A stretch of DNA of 64,000 bases from Kosakonia oryzae (GCF_001658025.2 NZ_CP014007.2:496001-560000); one strand, 5' to 3'; numbered from the stretch's first letter, positions 12,321 to 22,482 are shown. Notes: generated by a model from the sequence alone, not told the origin. Program-made: numbers and translations.

Positions 12321-13244
12321 TCAGGCACTGCGCCCCTGCATTCCCTGATATACCTTTCCCACTTCAATAAAATATTCCGTCATGTAGTTAATACAGACCT
12401 GCACTTTCAGCGGGAGCTTATCTTTTTCCGTATACAGCGCATAAACCGGGCGCGGATCGGACTGATAGCGCGGCAGCAGGATCTCCAGCTGGCCGCTGTT
12501 GATTTCATCGATCACCCACATCAGCGGGACATAAGCCAGCCCGGCACCGGCGGTCAGCCAGCGCGTCAGCGTCATCGGATCGTTGGTGACAAAACGTCCC
12601 TGCGGAATCAGCCGCGTTGAGATCCCTTCTGGCGCGATCAGTTCAAATTCGTTATCCGGGCGGACGCTATATTCCAGCCACGAATGATTTGCCAGATCGG
12701 TGGGTTTTTCCGGCACGCCGTATTGGGCAAGATAGTTTTTTGCCGCGCACAGCACCATCGGCATCGCGCCGAGGCGGCGGGAGAAGAGGCTGGAATCCTG
12801 CAATGCGCCGACGCGGATCACCACGTCCAGCCCGTCGGCGATTAGATCCGGCGCCGGGATGCCGGTTACCAGGTTAACGGACAACCCTGGATGCTCTTTC
12901 AGCATCTCTGCCGTCATTTTTGCCAGCACATTTTGCGCCATGGTTGAAGAACTACCAATGCGCAGCGTACCAATCGGCGTGTTGTTGAAAGCGTAAAGTT
13001 GCTCGTGAACATCCTGCACTTCATGCAGCATGCGACGACATCCCTGATAGTAAATTTTTCCGGCTTCGGTCAGCCCCAGGCTGCGTGTGCTGCGGTTTAG
13101 CAGCTTGACCTGTAATTCATCTTCCAGCTTCGCCACCGTCTGGCTGATGGACGAAACGCTCATTTCCAGCTGTCGGGCGGTGGCGGTAAATGAACCCAAT
13201 TCCACCACTTTGGCAAACACCGACATGCGTTTTAGTCGTTCCAT
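12321..13244 (-). CDS. aaeR: AaeR, LysR-family regulator of aaeXAB
   Basis: AaeR is a LysR-type transcriptional regulator that activates the divergent aaeXAB operon in response to aromatic carboxylic acids such as p-hydroxybenzoate. The 307-residue product has an N-terminal winged helix-turn-helix (about residues 1-60, including FTATARQLEMSVSSISQTV) and a C-terminal effector domain (about 90-300). Its sequence matches E. coli AaeR along its length, slightly shorter at the C-terminus. It is divergent from aaeX across a 176-bp region with a CRP-like site close to the aaeR start. Confidence 0.95.
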   Translation of the reverse strand: MERLKRMSVFAKVVELGSFTATARQLEMSVSSISQTVAKLEDELQVKLLNRSTRSLGLTEAGKIYYQGCRRMLHEVQDVHEQLYAFNNTPIGTLRIGSSSTMAQNVLAKMTAEMLKEHPGLSVNLVTGIPAPDLIADGLDVVIRVGALQDSSLFSRRLGAMPMVLCAAKNYLAQYGVPEKPTDLANHSWLEYSVRPDNEFELIAPEGISTRLIPQGRFVTNDPMTLTRWLTAGAGLAYVPLMWVIDEINSGQLEILLPRYQSDPRPVYALYTEKDKLPLKVQVCINYMTEYFIEVGKVYQGMQGRSA

Positions 13245-13260
13245 TATTCACTCTTACTTA

Positions 13261-13280
13261 AAAGTGATTTAGATCACACA
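13261..13280. promoter_or_regulatory. CRP-like site in the aaeR-aaeX divergent promoter region
   Basis: AGTGATTTAGATCACA (13263-13278) matches the CRP core TGTGA-N6-TCACA with one mismatch, and the inner TTTAGA resembles the optimal spacer. It lies 17 bases before the aaeR start codon and about 140 bases before aaeX. A TATACT hexamer at 13311-13316 could be the aaeX -10. The site is judged from sequence only; its spacing to that -10 is not a standard class I or II distance. Confidence 0.5.
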
Positions 13281-13420
13281 ATATAGATAACAGCATAACA
13301 GTTACGTTAATATACTATCTCTGAAGAATATTCACGTCACTCTCGCCCTGGCACTCCTTGTCCTATTCCTGCGGTGACGTAAAAACAATTTCACCTGCTT
13401 GTTCTCGAATCAAGGTCAAC

Positions 13421-13624
13421 ATGAGTCTGTTTCCCGTAATCGTGGTGTTCGGTTTGTCGTTCCCACCGATTTTTTTCGAATTGATTTTGTCACTGGCGAT
13501 TTTCTGGCTGGTGCGACGGGTGCTGATCCCTACCGGAATCTATGATTTCGTCTGGCATCCTGCGTTATTTAATACTGCGCTGTACTGCTGCTTGTTTTAT
13601 CTGCTGTCGCGTCTGTTTGTTTGA
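13421..13624 (+). CDS. aaeX: AaeX, small membrane protein of the aae efflux operon
   Basis: AaeX is a small hydrophobic protein of unknown precise role (DUF1656) found at the head of AaeAB-type efflux operons. The ATG at 13421 gives 67 residues starting [11 protein letters not shown], identical in plan to E. coli AaeX. The longer reading frame starting at 13358 adds residues of no family resemblance. Two hydrophobic segments are visible (about 5-27 and 44-64), with the conserved [15 protein letters not shown] between them. aaeA follows 7 bases after the stop. Confidence 0.95.
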   Translation: MSLFPVIVVFGLSFPPIFFELILSLAIFWLVRRVLIPTGIYDFVWHPALFNTALYCCLFYLLSRLFV

Positions 13625-13631
13625 GGTCGAA

Positions 13632-14564
13632 GTGAAAACACTAACAAGAAATATCTCCCGTACCGCTATTACGGTCGTTCTGGTTATCCTGGCGTTCATC
13701 GCAATTTTCCACGCCTGGGTCTATTACACCGAATCTCCCTGGACGCGCGATGCGCGTTTCAGCGCAGATGTGGTTGCCATCGCGCCGGATGTCACCGGGC
13801 TGGTGACTTCGGTCAACGTGCATGACAACCAACTGGTAAAAGAGGGGCAAGTGCTGTTCACCATCGATCAGCCCCGCTACCAGAAAGCGCTGGCAGAAGA
13901 TGAGGCGGATGTTGCTTATTACGACGCGCTGGTCAACGAGAAGCGTCGCGAGGCCGGACGTCGTAACCAGTTGGGCGTACAGGCGATGTCGCGCGAAGAG
14001 ATCGACCAGGCGAACAACATACTGCAAACGGCGATGCATCAGCTGGCGAAAGCGCAAGCGGCCCGTGATCTGGCGAAACTTGATCTGGAGCGCACCATCA
14101 TCCGCGCGCCGGCTGACGGCTGGGTCACCAACCTGAATGTTTACGCCGGTGAGTTTATTACTCGCGGTTCCACCGCTGTGGCGCTGGTGAAACAGAACTC
14201 TTTCTATATTCTGGCTTATATGGAAGAGACCAAACTTGAAGGCGTTCGTCCTGGCTACCGGGCAGAGATCACGCCGCTCGGCAGCAACCGGGTGCTGAAA
14301 GGCACGGTGGACAGCATCGCCGCCGGTGTGACCAACTCCAGCAGCAGCAACGACAGCAAAGGGATGGCGACCATCGATTCTAACCTGGAGTGGGTGCGGC
14401 TGGCCCAGCGCGTGCCGGTGCGTATTCGCCTCGATAAACAGCCGGGAAATCTCTGGCCTGCGGGCACGACCGCGACCGTTGTGGTGACCGGGAAAACCGA
14501 TCGTGACGAAAGCCAGGACTCCTTCTTCCGTAAAATGGCCCACCGTTTGCGTGAGCTGGGGTAA
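13632..14564 (+). CDS. aaeA: AaeA, membrane fusion subunit of aromatic acid efflux pump
   Basis: AaeA is the periplasmic adaptor (membrane fusion, HlyD-like) of the AaeAB pump, which exports p-hydroxybenzoate and related aromatic acids. The GTG at 13632, preceded by GAGGTCGAA, gives 310 residues, the E. coli length. A longer frame from 13542 overlaps aaeX and has no support. It has one N-terminal membrane helix (about 12-32), a lipoyl/biotinyl half-motif near [19 protein letters not shown], a coiled-coil hairpin (about 85-150), and the second lipoyl half around [14 protein letters not shown]. It is translated just ahead of aaeB. Confidence 0.97.
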   Translation: MKTLTRNISRTAITVVLVILAFIAIFHAWVYYTESPWTRDARFSADVVAIAPDVTGLVTSVNVHDNQLVKEGQVLFTIDQPRYQKALAEDEADVAYYDALVNEKRREAGRRNQLGVQAMSREEIDQANNILQTAMHQLAKAQAARDLAKLDLERTIIRAPADGWVTNLNVYAGEFITRGSTAVALVKQNSFYILAYMEETKLEGVRPGYRAEITPLGSNRVLKGTVDSIAAGVTNSSSSNDSKGMATIDSNLEWVRLAQRVPVRIRLDKQPGNLWPAGTTATVVVTGKTDRDESQDSFFRKMAHRLRELG

Positions 14565-14569
14565 TCGCT

Positions 14570-16537
14570 ATGGGGCTGTTGTCGATAGCCAGCCAGCATT
14601 TGCGCTTTGCCGTCAAGCTGGCCTTTGCCGTGGTGCTGGCACTGTTTGTCGGTTTTCACTTTCAGCTTGAAACACCGCGCTGGGCGGTGCTGACCGCCGC
14701 GATCGTTGCGGCTGGCCCGGCGTTTGCCGCCGGTGGCGAGCCCTATTCTGGCGCTATCCGTTACCGCGGGATGCTGCGTATTGTCGGGACGTTTATCGGC
14801 TGTATTGCCGGGCTGGCGATCATCATTGTATTGATCCGTACGCCGCTGCTGATGCTGATGGTGTGTTGTATCTGGGCCGGTTTTTGTACCTGGCTCTCCT
14901 CGCTGGTACGCGTTGAAAACTCCTACGCCTGGGGGCTGGCAGGGTATACCGCGTTAATCATCGTCGTGACCATTCAGACGGAGCCGCTGCTGGCACCGCA
15001 ATATGCCGTGGAGCGTTGTAGCGAAATCGTCATCGGCATCCTCTGTGCCATTGTTGCCGATCTGCTGTTTTCCCCGCGCTCGATCAAACGTGAGATTGAC
15101 CGTGAGCTGGATGCTCTGCTGGTGGCGCACTATCAACTGATGCAATTGTGCATCAAGCACGGCGATAGAGAAGAGGTGGATCAAGCGTGGGCTGCGCTGG
15201 TGCGCCGTACCACCGTGCTGGAAGGCATGCGCAGTAACCTGAATATTGAATCCTCTCGCTGGGGGCGTGCTAACCGGCGGTTAAAAGTCATCAACACGCT
15301 GTCATTAACGCTGATTACTCAGGCTTGCGAAACCTACCTTATTCAGAATACGCGTCCGGAACTGGTCACTGATACTTTCCGTGAATTGTTCGCGGATCCC
15401 ATCGACAATGTGCAGGATGTGCATAAGCAGTTGAAACGCATGCGCCGGGTGGTGGCCTGGACCGGTGAGCGCGATACGCCGGTAACCATCTACAGTTGGG
15501 TGGGCGCGGCGACGCGCTACCTGCTGCTGAAACGCGGTGTCATCGGTAATGCCAAAATCAGTGCGGTTGAAGAAGAGGTTCTGCAGGGCGAAGTGGTGGT
15601 AAAACCGGAATCCGCCGAACGTCACCATGCAATGGTTAACTTCTGGCGCACCACTTTATCGTGCATGCTGGGCACACTTTTCTGGCTGTGGACCGGCTGG
15701 ACATCCGGCAGTGGATCAATGGTAATGATTGCCGTTGTTACCTCGCTGGCGATGCGTCTGCCGAACCCGAAAATGGTGGCAAAAGACTTTATCTACGGCA
15801 TGCTGTGGGCGTTACCGATCGGCGCGTTGTTCTTTCTGGTGATTATTCCCTCGACGCAACAAAGTATGCTGCTGCTCTGTATCAGCCTGGCGGTGCTGGC
15901 CTTCTTCATCGGCATTGAGGTACAGAAGCGCCGTCTGGGATCGATGGCGACGCTGGCGGGCACCATCAACATTCTGGTGCTTGATAACCCAATGACCTTT
16001 AAATTCAGCCAGTTTCTCGATAATGCGCTCGGCCAGTTAGTGGGCGTGGTGCTGGCTATGGTGGTACTGCTGCTGGTGCGGGATAACTCGCAGGCACGTA
16101 CCGGGCGTACGTTGTTGAATCAGTTTGTTTCGGCGGCGGTATCGGCAATGACCACCAATACGGCGCGACGGAAAGAGAACCATCTGCCCGCGCTATATCA
16201 GCAACTGTTTTTACTGCTGAACAAATTCCCCGGCGACGTGGCGAAGTTCCGTCTGGCATTAACGTTGATTATTGCCCACCAGCGTCTGCGCGATGCACCG
16301 GTGCCGATCAACGATGATCTTTCCGCTTTTCATCGCCAGTTACGCCGTACCGCGTCGCAAGTGATTTCGGCCGGATCGGATAACAGACGACGGCGTTACT
16401 TTACGCAACTGCTGGAAGAGCTGGATATCTACCAGGAGAAACTGCGCATCTGGGATGCGCCGCCGCAGGTGACCGAACCGGTGCAGCGATTAATCGGGAT
16501 GCTCCACAAATATCAGCATGCGCTGACCAGCAACTAA
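14570..16537 (+). CDS. aaeB: AaeB, inner-membrane aromatic acid exporter
   Basis: AaeB is the inner-membrane transporter of the AaeAB aromatic carboxylic acid efflux system (PET/FUSC family). It relieves build-up of hydroxylated aromatic acids. It has 655 residues, exactly the E. coli length. There are two blocks of membrane helices (about residues 12-165 and 355-500), each followed by a soluble cytoplasmic region. It starts 5 bases after aaeA and ends at a strong rho-independent terminator, closing the aaeXAB operon. Confidence 0.97.
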   Translation: MGLLSIASQHLRFAVKLAFAVVLALFVGFHFQLETPRWAVLTAAIVAAGPAFAAGGEPYSGAIRYRGMLRIVGTFIGCIAGLAIIIVLIRTPLLMLMVCCIWAGFCTWLSSLVRVENSYAWGLAGYTALIIVVTIQTEPLLAPQYAVERCSEIVIGILCAIVADLLFSPRSIKREIDRELDALLVAHYQLMQLCIKHGDREEVDQAWAALVRRTTVLEGMRSNLNIESSRWGRANRRLKVINTLSLTLITQACETYLIQNTRPELVTDTFRELFADPIDNVQDVHKQLKRMRRVVAWTGERDTPVTIYSWVGAATRYLLLKRGVIGNAKISAVEEEVLQGEVVVKPESAERHHAMVNFWRTTLSCMLGTLFWLWTGWTSGSGSMVMIAVVTSLAMRLPNPKMVAKDFIYGMLWALPIGALFFLVIIPSTQQSMLLLCISLAVLAFFIGIEVQKRRLGSMATLAGTINILVLDNPMTFKFSQFLDNALGQLVGVVLAMVVLLLVRDNSQARTGRTLLNQFVSAAVSAMTTNTARRKENHLPALYQQLFLLLNKFPGDVAKFRLALTLIIAHQRLRDAPVPINDDLSAFHRQLRRTASQVISAGSDNRRRRYFTQLLEELDIYQEKLRIWDAPPQVTEPVQRLIGMLHKYQHALTSN

Positions 16538-16541
16538 ACAG

Positions 16542-16572
16542 AAAACCGACGCCAAAAAGCGTCGGTTTTTTT
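16542..16572 (+). terminator. Rho-independent terminator of aaeXAB
   Basis: AAAACCGACGC and GCGTCGGTTTT pair around a CAAAAA loop and run into a stretch of seven T. This is a textbook terminator 5 bases after the aaeB stop. It separates the operon from the following dehydrogenase gene. Confidence 0.92.
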
Positions 16573-16619
16573 ATGGCTATACTTTGTGGAAGCTGATAAC
16601 ACACCGATCGGGAGAGCAA

Positions 16620-18074
16620 ATGACAACGCAGGTATTGCAGGACAACCCACTGTTTCAGGCCGGCTATCTGGTGGATGGCGTCTGGAAATCCCTGAACACC
16701 ACATTTGACGTTCTGAATCCGGCCACCGGTGAAATCATCGCCAGCGTCGCTAAAGCAGGAAAAAAAGAGACTGAAGATGCCATTGCTGCGGCGAGCCGGG
16801 CTTTCCCAGGCTGGCGGGCGAAAACCGCGAAAGAGCGTTCCGCCATCCTCTATCGCTGGTATGAATTGATCATTGAAAATAAAAGCTGGTTAGGGCGCTT
16901 GATGACTACCGAGCAGGGGAAACCATTGAAAGAAGCTGAGGGGGAAGTCGAGTATGCCGCCAGCTTTATTCAGTGGTTTGCCGAACAGGCAAAACGCGCC
17001 AACGGTGAAATTATCCCGCCGATCAAGCCGGGTTCGCGCATTCTGGCGACCCGGGAACCCGTAGGTGTGGTGGCTGCCATCACGCCGTGGAACTTCCCGA
17101 TGGCGATGCTGACCCGCAAGCTGGGACCAGCGCTGGCGGCAGGATGTACCGGCGTTATCAAACCGGCGAACAATACTCCGCTTAGCGCGTTTGCCTTGTT
17201 GGCGCTGGCGAAGAAAGCGGGCGTACCGGATGGCGTGCTCAATGCGGTTGCCGGTAACACGGCAGAAATCAGCGATGCGATTATGGCCAGCCACGAGGTA
17301 CGGAAGATCTCCTTCACTGGCTCAACTGCGGTAGGGAAAACGCTGGTTCGCAATGCCGCCGAAACCATGAAAAAAGTGTCGATGGAACTGGGGGGCAACG
17401 CGCCGTATATCGTCTTTGAAGATGCCGACATCGATGCGGCAGTTCAGGGGGCGATTGCGAACAAATTCCGCAATGCCGGCCAGGTTTGCGTCAGCGTAAA
17501 CCGCTTCTACATTCATGAGTCTGTCTACGACACTTTCACGCAGAAACTGAGTACGGCGGTAAGCGCATTGAGAGTGGGAAATGGTCTGGAAGAGGGTGTG
17601 GTCGTGGGGCCGTTGATCGAGTCTGCCGCCGTCGAGAAAGTGCGTGAGCATGTGGAAGATGCGGTGGCCAAAGGCGCTAAAGTGTTGGCTGGCGGTAAAG
17701 CGCACAGCCTTGGCGGTAACTTCTGGCAACCAACCGTACTGGGCGATTGTAGCGATGGCATGAAGCTGGCGCAGGAAGAGACATTTGGCCCGGTAGCAGC
17801 CTGTTTCCGCTTTACCAGTGAGGAAGAAGTTGTTCAGCGCGCGAATGCGACGCCGTTTGGTCTGGCGGCTTACTTCTATACGCAAAACTTGCAGCGGGTG
17901 TTCCGCGTTTCGCAGGCCATTGAGAGCGGAATGATCGGTATTAACGAGTGCGCGGTATCCACCGAACTGGGGCCGTTCGGCGGAGTGAAAGAGTCGGGCT
18001 TGGGTCGCGAAGGGTCGGTGCTGGGGCTGGAGGAGTTTCTTGAGGTGAAGACCCTGCATCTCGGCGGATTATAA
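16620..18074 (+). CDS. NAD(P)-dependent aldehyde dehydrogenase, succinate-semialdehyde dehydrogenase-like
   Basis: This aldehyde dehydrogenase-superfamily enzyme most resembles the succinate-semialdehyde dehydrogenase (GabD/Sad) group, which oxidises a semialdehyde to a dicarboxylate. The ATG at 16620, preceded by GGGAGAG, gives 484 residues, the usual length. Visible motifs are the cofactor-binding [10 protein letters not shown], the [12 protein letters not shown] loop, catalytic Glu256 in MELGGN and nucleophile Cys290 in [12 protein letters not shown]. coli has no gene between aaeB and yhcO, so this is an accessory insertion, although its composition resembles its neighbours. It lies behind the aaeXAB terminator, so it probably has its own promoter. 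The substrate is not known: succinate or glutarate semialdehyde, or an aromatic aldehyde given the neighbours, are all possible. Confidence 0.85.
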   Translation: MTTQVLQDNPLFQAGYLVDGVWKSLNTTFDVLNPATGEIIASVAKAGKKETEDAIAAASRAFPGWRAKTAKERSAILYRWYELIIENKSWLGRLMTTEQGKPLKEAEGEVEYAASFIQWFAEQAKRANGEIIPPIKPGSRILATREPVGVVAAITPWNFPMAMLTRKLGPALAAGCTGVIKPANNTPLSAFALLALAKKAGVPDGVLNAVAGNTAEISDAIMASHEVRKISFTGSTAVGKTLVRNAAETMKKVSMELGGNAPYIVFEDADIDAAVQGAIANKFRNAGQVCVSVNRFYIHESVYDTFTQKLSTAVSALRVGNGLEEGVVVGPLIESAAVEKVREHVEDAVAKGAKVLAGGKAHSLGGNFWQPTVLGDCSDGMKLAQEETFGPVAACFRFTSEEEVVQRANATPFGLAAYFYTQNLQRVFRVSQAIESGMIGINECAVSTELGPFGGVKESGLGREGSVLGLEEFLEVKTLHLGGL

Positions 18075-18080
18075 CGCGTC

Positions 18081-18098
18081 GGGCGGCGGACGCCGCCC
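18081..18098. terminator. GC-rich hairpin between dehydrogenase gene and yhcO
   Basis: GGGCGGC (18081-18087) pairs with GCCGCCC (18092-18098) around a 4-base loop, 6 bases after the dehydrogenase stop. No T run follows, so it may stabilise the 3' end or attenuate rather than fully terminate. Confidence 0.4.
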
Positions 18099-18120
18099 TG
18101 TTGGGCTGGTGGCGGAAATA

Positions 18121-18390
18121 ATGAATACCTACACTTTCGATTTTAAAAACATCGACGATCAGGGCGCGTTCTACCGGGAGTTCTCGCGCCGGTTCGAGCT
18201 GGGAAGCGACAAAATTCACGATCTCGATTCACTGTGGGATGCAGTGATGGCGGGGGCATTACCTTTACCACTGGAGATTGAGTTTGTTCATCTGCCGGAG
18301 CGACAGCGCCGCCGTTTTGGCGCATTGATCCTGTTGTTTGATGAAGCGGAAGAGGAGCTGGAAGGCGAGCTGCGTTTTAATGTGCGCTGA
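18121..18390 (+). CDS. yhcO: YhcO, barstar-family protein
   Basis: YhcO is a small protein of the barstar family, named for the Bacillus inhibitor of barnase, but no partner ribonuclease is encoded here or known with certainty for YhcO. The ATG at 18121 gives 89 residues starting MNTYTFDF. A start at 18109 would add four residues without family support. Conserved blocks are [10 protein letters not shown] (about 39-48), [11 protein letters not shown] and the acidic [14 protein letters not shown] near the end. In E. coli it follows aaeB directly; here the dehydrogenase gene lies between. Confidence 0.9.
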   Translation: MNTYTFDFKNIDDQGAFYREFSRRFELGSDKIHDLDSLWDAVMAGALPLPLEIEFVHLPERQRRRFGALILLFDEAEEELEGELRFNVR

Positions 18391-18394
18391 AGGC

Positions 18395-18421
18395 AAAAAA
18401 AAGCCCCTGACAGGCAGGGGC
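18395..18421 (-). terminator. Terminator of the yhcN-type genes
   Basis: On the minus strand GCCCCTG and CAGGGGC form a 7-bp stem followed by eight T (A run at 18395-18402 on the plus strand). It lies downstream of the minus-strand DUF1471 gene and just past the yhcO stop, so it may also act weakly for yhcO. A second hairpin, GTCGTC/GACGAC, is at 18424-18441. Confidence 0.8.
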
Positions 18422-18447
18422 AAGTCGTCGGACTAGACGACGAGGGT

Positions 18448-18711
18448 TTATTTATACAGTTCCGCCGTAACGTGGGTTTGGTCGCCCGTACGTGCTTCAA
18501 TGATGCGGTAGCTGCTGGCGCCCGCCTGGTCAGCTTTCGCGGAGAGTTCCTGGCGAATATCCATCGGTACACCAGCTACCTGTGAAACAGAAACACTGCC
18601 CATAGGTTGCAGATTGCTCGCTTGTTCGCTGTTAATCAGCGTTGCAGCGCTTGCGCCGAAAGAGATCAAGGATGCAAGGCCAAGGGATGCGATGATGAGA
18701 TTGCGTTTCAT
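18448..18711 (-). CDS. DUF1471 (YhcN/BhsA-like) small periplasmic protein, diverged paralogue
   Basis: This is an 87-residue secreted protein of the DUF1471 family, whose E. coli members (YhcN, BhsA, McbA and others) are linked to stress and biofilm responses. It starts MKRNLIIASLGLASLIS with a clear signal peptide ending at about GASA (residue 22). The mature part keeps the family core: GSVSVS, PMDIR and SSYRIIEARTGD, ending TAELYK. The next gene upstream on the same strand has the same length and is the better match to E. coli YhcN, so this is a paralogue from an old tandem duplication. A longer frame starting at 18792 includes the intergenic hairpin and is rejected. Confidence 0.88.
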   Translation of the reverse strand: MKRNLIIASLGLASLISFGASAATLINSEQASNLQPMGSVSVSQVAGVPMDIRQELSAKADQAGASSYRIIEARTGDQTHVTAELYK

Positions 18712-18732
18712 AATTTGTCTCCTTAAGAGAGT

Positions 18733-18783
18733 CTCAACGGCAGGGAGGATTAAACTGCTATTTTTATGCCTGGCGCCGTTGAG
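18733..18783 (-). repeat. Inverted repeat in the spacer between the two DUF1471 genes
   Basis: CTCAACGGC (18733-18741) and GCCGTTGAG (18775-18783) are exact inverted copies 33 bases apart. They lie between the yhcN stop and the start of the downstream paralogue. As RNA they would form a 9-bp stem closing a large loop just upstream of the paralogue ribosome-binding site. Confidence 0.5.
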
Positions 18784-18809
18784 TGATGACATAGGGTTAT
18801 CGGTAAAAC

Positions 18810-19073
18810 TTATTTGTACAGTTCGGCTGTTGCGTGCCAGTTGTCACCGGTACGTGCTTCGATAATGCGGTAAGAAGAAGCGCCTTGTTCTTCCGCTTTT
18901 TTGTTCAGTTCAGCACGCATATCCATCGGAGAGGAGGCGACAGCACCTACAGATACGGTGCCGAGAGGCTGGCGTGATTGTGCCTGGTCTGCGCTGATGG
19001 AATCGGCAGCAAAAGCGCCAAATGACAGTGCTGAGAGAATGCCGAGTGTCGCAACAGTTGATTTGATATTCAT
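18810..19073 (-). CDS. yhcN: YhcN, DUF1471 periplasmic stress protein
   Basis: YhcN is a small periplasmic DUF1471 protein. In E. coli it is associated with acid and peroxide stress. The 87-residue product starts MNIKSTVATLGILSALSFG with a signal peptide cleaved near GAFA (about residue 22). The mature core reads GTVSVGAVASSPMDMRAELN, then SSYRIIEARTGDNWHATAELYK split over the last 25 residues. It matches E. coli YhcN in length and in most residues. It is followed on the same strand by a diverged paralogue, and precedes it across a 98-bp spacer with an inverted repeat. Confidence 0.93.
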   Translation of the reverse strand: MNIKSTVATLGILSALSFGAFAADSISADQAQSRQPLGTVSVGAVASSPMDMRAELNKKAEEQGASSYRIIEARTGDNWHATAELYK

Positions 19074-19420
19074 GATTCTTTACCTCGTCGTATTCTTTTA
19101 CTTCAATTCATTGGGGTCTTGTTTCGTGACCCTCATCACAAAATCAAGTATACACTAGTCACAGAAAAAATTAATACCATGCTAATTGTTTCTATGGTAA
19201 TTGAGCCTTATTGAAATCATTTTTTATAACAACAAAGCATAAAAAAACTGGATACGATTAAAAAATGTTTGGTTATATCTAAGAAAATCATATAGATATT
19301 TGAATTTGATTTTTTGTGCGATGGTATTCGCTGCACCGGGGGTTTGAAACAGGAAATCGCACTAACTGTTAAATTAATGTGAGTGAAAAGTTGTGAGCGA
19401 AGGGGGAGAAGGCAGAACAT
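19074..19420. other. AT-rich non-coding region between yhcN and argR
   Basis: No open frame here resembles a gene. The region is markedly AT-rich and must carry the yhcN promoter on the minus strand. A minus-strand TATACT at 19146-19151 is a possible -10, without a clear -35. I see no other defined site. Confidence 0.5.
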
Positions 19421-19421
19421 T

Positions 19422-19442
19422 CCCCCGCAATCGAAGCGGGGG
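19422..19442 (-). terminator. Hairpin after argR
   Basis: CCCCCGC (19422-19428) and GCGGGGG (19436-19442) form a GC-only stem with a 7-base loop, 11 bases beyond the argR stop. The minus-strand sequence after it is only weakly T-rich, so efficiency is uncertain. Confidence 0.6.
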
Positions 19443-19452
19443 GAAAGTAATA

Positions 19453-19926
<474 letters not shown>

Positions 19927-19949
19927 TCACCCGTAATATGGCCGTGAAA

Positions 19950-19987
19950 ACAACATTATTATGCATATTAATGAATTTTTATGCAAA
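19950..19987 (-). promoter_or_regulatory. Pair of ARG boxes in the argR promoter
   Basis: Read on the minus strand, TTTGCATAAAAATTCATT (19987-19970) and TATGCATAATAATGTTGT (19967-19950) are two 18-base ARG boxes separated by 2 bases. They closely resemble the two operators of E. coli argR. The upstream box matches the palindromic consensus with one deviation; the second is weaker. Confidence 0.8.
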
Positions 19988-20095
19988 CAATCTCGTCTGG
20001 GAAATTCTGAAATGTATGCTGAAAGGCGCGGAGTTTACCAAATCCTGCGCTGAAGGACAGGCACATGTGTCTTACGTCGCAAATAACATTAAAAA

Positions 20096-20110
20096 GTAAA
20101 TTAAATGTTA
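20096..20110 (+). promoter_or_regulatory. ArcA-P box upstream of mdh
   Basis: GTAAATTAAATGTTA matches the published 15-base ArcA-P consensus GTTAATTAAATGTTA at 14 of 15 positions. It lies about 220 bases before mdh, a gene that ArcA represses under anaerobiosis in E. coli. The remaining argR-mdh gap (19988-20332) has no gene. It holds a small hairpin at about 20232-20246 and an AAGGAG ribosome-binding site at 20321-20326. Confidence 0.6.
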
Positions 20111-20278
20111 TAAAGTTGATGTTATTTTGGTGGATATCGCAGCTATATTATAAACTCTCAGTGTTAGTTGCTTAGTTTGCCGATCTGACGACGTATTTAC
20201 CTTCTTATAAGATCTTAAAGTGGGGGTGTGCCGCAGAATTTCTGCGCATACATTGCCATAATTATCAGGGTGAATTAA

Positions 20279-21271
<993 letters not shown>

Positions 21272-21290
21272 CGTGTTATCACTGCCCAAA

Positions 21291-21318
21291 AAAAACCGGA
21301 GCCTGTGCTCCGGTTTTT
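21291..21318. terminator. Bidirectional terminator between mdh and degS
   Basis: AAAAACCGGAGC pairs with GCTCCGGTTTTT around CTGT, flanked by A and T runs. It can therefore end transcription in both directions: mdh on the plus strand and degS on the minus strand. Confidence 0.92.
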
Positions 21319-21327
21319 TTATGGCAA

Positions 21328-22395
21328 TCAGTTAGTTGCCGGATACTCTTCGATGGTGACTTGCAGCGTTAGTTTCTTATCATCGCGCATCACTTCAACC
21401 GGAATGACGGAACCCGGGCGAATTTCGGCGACCTGATCCATCGTTTCAAGCGCGGAAACGGCCGCTTTACCATTGACGGAGGTGATAACGTCATTGACCT
21501 GAATCCCGGCGCGTGCAGCAGGGCCGCCCGGCGAGACTTCGTTAACCACAATCCCCTGAATCGGATCGATACCGCCGCCCTGCGAATGCAGCGGCGCAAT
21601 TTCTCGTCCGCCGATACCAATGTAACCCCGGATCACCCGACCATCGCGGATCAGCTTATCCATAATCTTGGTGGCCAACTGGAAAGGGATGGCAAAACCG
21701 ATACCTTCCGGTGTTTCGCCGTCGTTGCTCTTATCAAACGACAACGTATTAATGCCCATCAGCTCGCCCAGCGAGTTGACCAGCGCGCCACCGGAGTTTC
21801 CATGGTTGATGGAAGCATCGGTCTGCAAAAAGTTCTGCCGTCCGCTCGGGTTCAGGCCAATACGCCCGGTAGCGCTGATAATCCCCTGCGTTGTTGTTTG
21901 CCCAAGGTTATACGGGTTGCCGATTGCCAGCACCACATCGCCGATATGCGGCGTGCGTTTGGTATTGATGGGGATCACCGGCAGACCGCCGGTCGCGTTG
22001 ATTTTCAGCACCGCTAAGTCGGTCAGGGAATCCGAGCCAACCAGCAATGCTTCAAACACTCTGCCATCCTGCAGGGCAACGATAATCTGGTCCGCATCAT
22101 TGATGACGTGCTTATTGGTAATGATGTAGCCACGCTGATCCATAATCACGCCGGAACCAAGCGTACGGATCTCCAGGCGATCATGAGTGGAGCTATTCAG
22201 GCTGCGGTTATAGACGTTGACCACCGCCGGCGCTGCGCGGCGTACCGCCGGATTATAGCTGGCTGGCGTTTCGTCAGCGCTTTCAAGCTGGGGAGCGCTA
22301 AGTGGGATGTTTTTGCGCAGCGAAGGCATGGCGACGATGATCAGGCCACCCACAACCAAACCGATTGCAACTGAACGTAAAATCTTCACATACAT
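21328..22395 (-). CDS. degS: DegS, envelope-stress protease
   Basis: DegS is an inner-membrane-anchored serine protease. It senses misfolded outer-membrane porin C-termini through its PDZ domain and cleaves RseA, which frees sigma-E. It has 355 residues, identical in length to E. coli DegS. One membrane helix (about 5-25) is followed by a trypsin-like domain with TNKHVI (His), LTDLAVL (Asp) and the nucleophile in HGNSGGALV (Ser), then a single PDZ domain (about 255-350). It lies downstream of degQ on the same strand with a hairpin between them. Confidence 0.97.
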   Translation of the reverse strand: MYVKILRSVAIGLVVGGLIIVAMPSLRKNIPLSAPQLESADETPASYNPAVRRAAPAVVNVYNRSLNSSTHDRLEIRTLGSGVIMDQRGYIITNKHVINDADQIIVALQDGRVFEALLVGSDSLTDLAVLKINATGGLPVIPINTKRTPHIGDVVLAIGNPYNLGQTTTQGIISATGRIGLNPSGRQNFLQTDASINHGNSGGALVNSLGELMGINTLSFDKSNDGETPEGIGFAIPFQLATKIMDKLIRDGRVIRGYIGIGGREIAPLHSQGGGIDPIQGIVVNEVSPGGPAARAGIQVNDVITSVNGKAAVSALETMDQVAEIRPGSVIPVEVMRDDKKLTLQVTIEEYPATN

Positions 22396-22442
22396 GATGG
22401 GATTATCGCTAAAAGGAAGAACGGCAGCAGCATAACATGAGT

Positions 22443-22473
22443 TCTCCGGACATCACATGATGATGTCCGGAGA
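22443..22473 (-). terminator. Perfect hairpin between degQ and degS
   Basis: TCTCCGGACATCA (22443-22455) pairs exactly with TGATGTCCGGAGA (22461-22473) around a 5-base loop. It has no following T run on the minus strand. It probably stabilises or attenuates the degQ message before degS. Confidence 0.55.
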
Positions 22474-22482
22474 GTGAAGGAC

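Noticed and set aside
16584-16619. Longer start of the aldehyde dehydrogenase at 16584
   Set aside because: The ATG at 16620 has a GGGAGAG ribosome-binding site and fits the family length; the upstream codons overlap the likely promoter region.
18121-18390. YhcO as the antitoxin of a barnase/barstar toxin-antitoxin pair
   Set aside because: No ribonuclease-like gene is adjacent; the neighbours are an aldehyde dehydrogenase and DUF1471 genes, so a toxin-antitoxin system cannot be supported.
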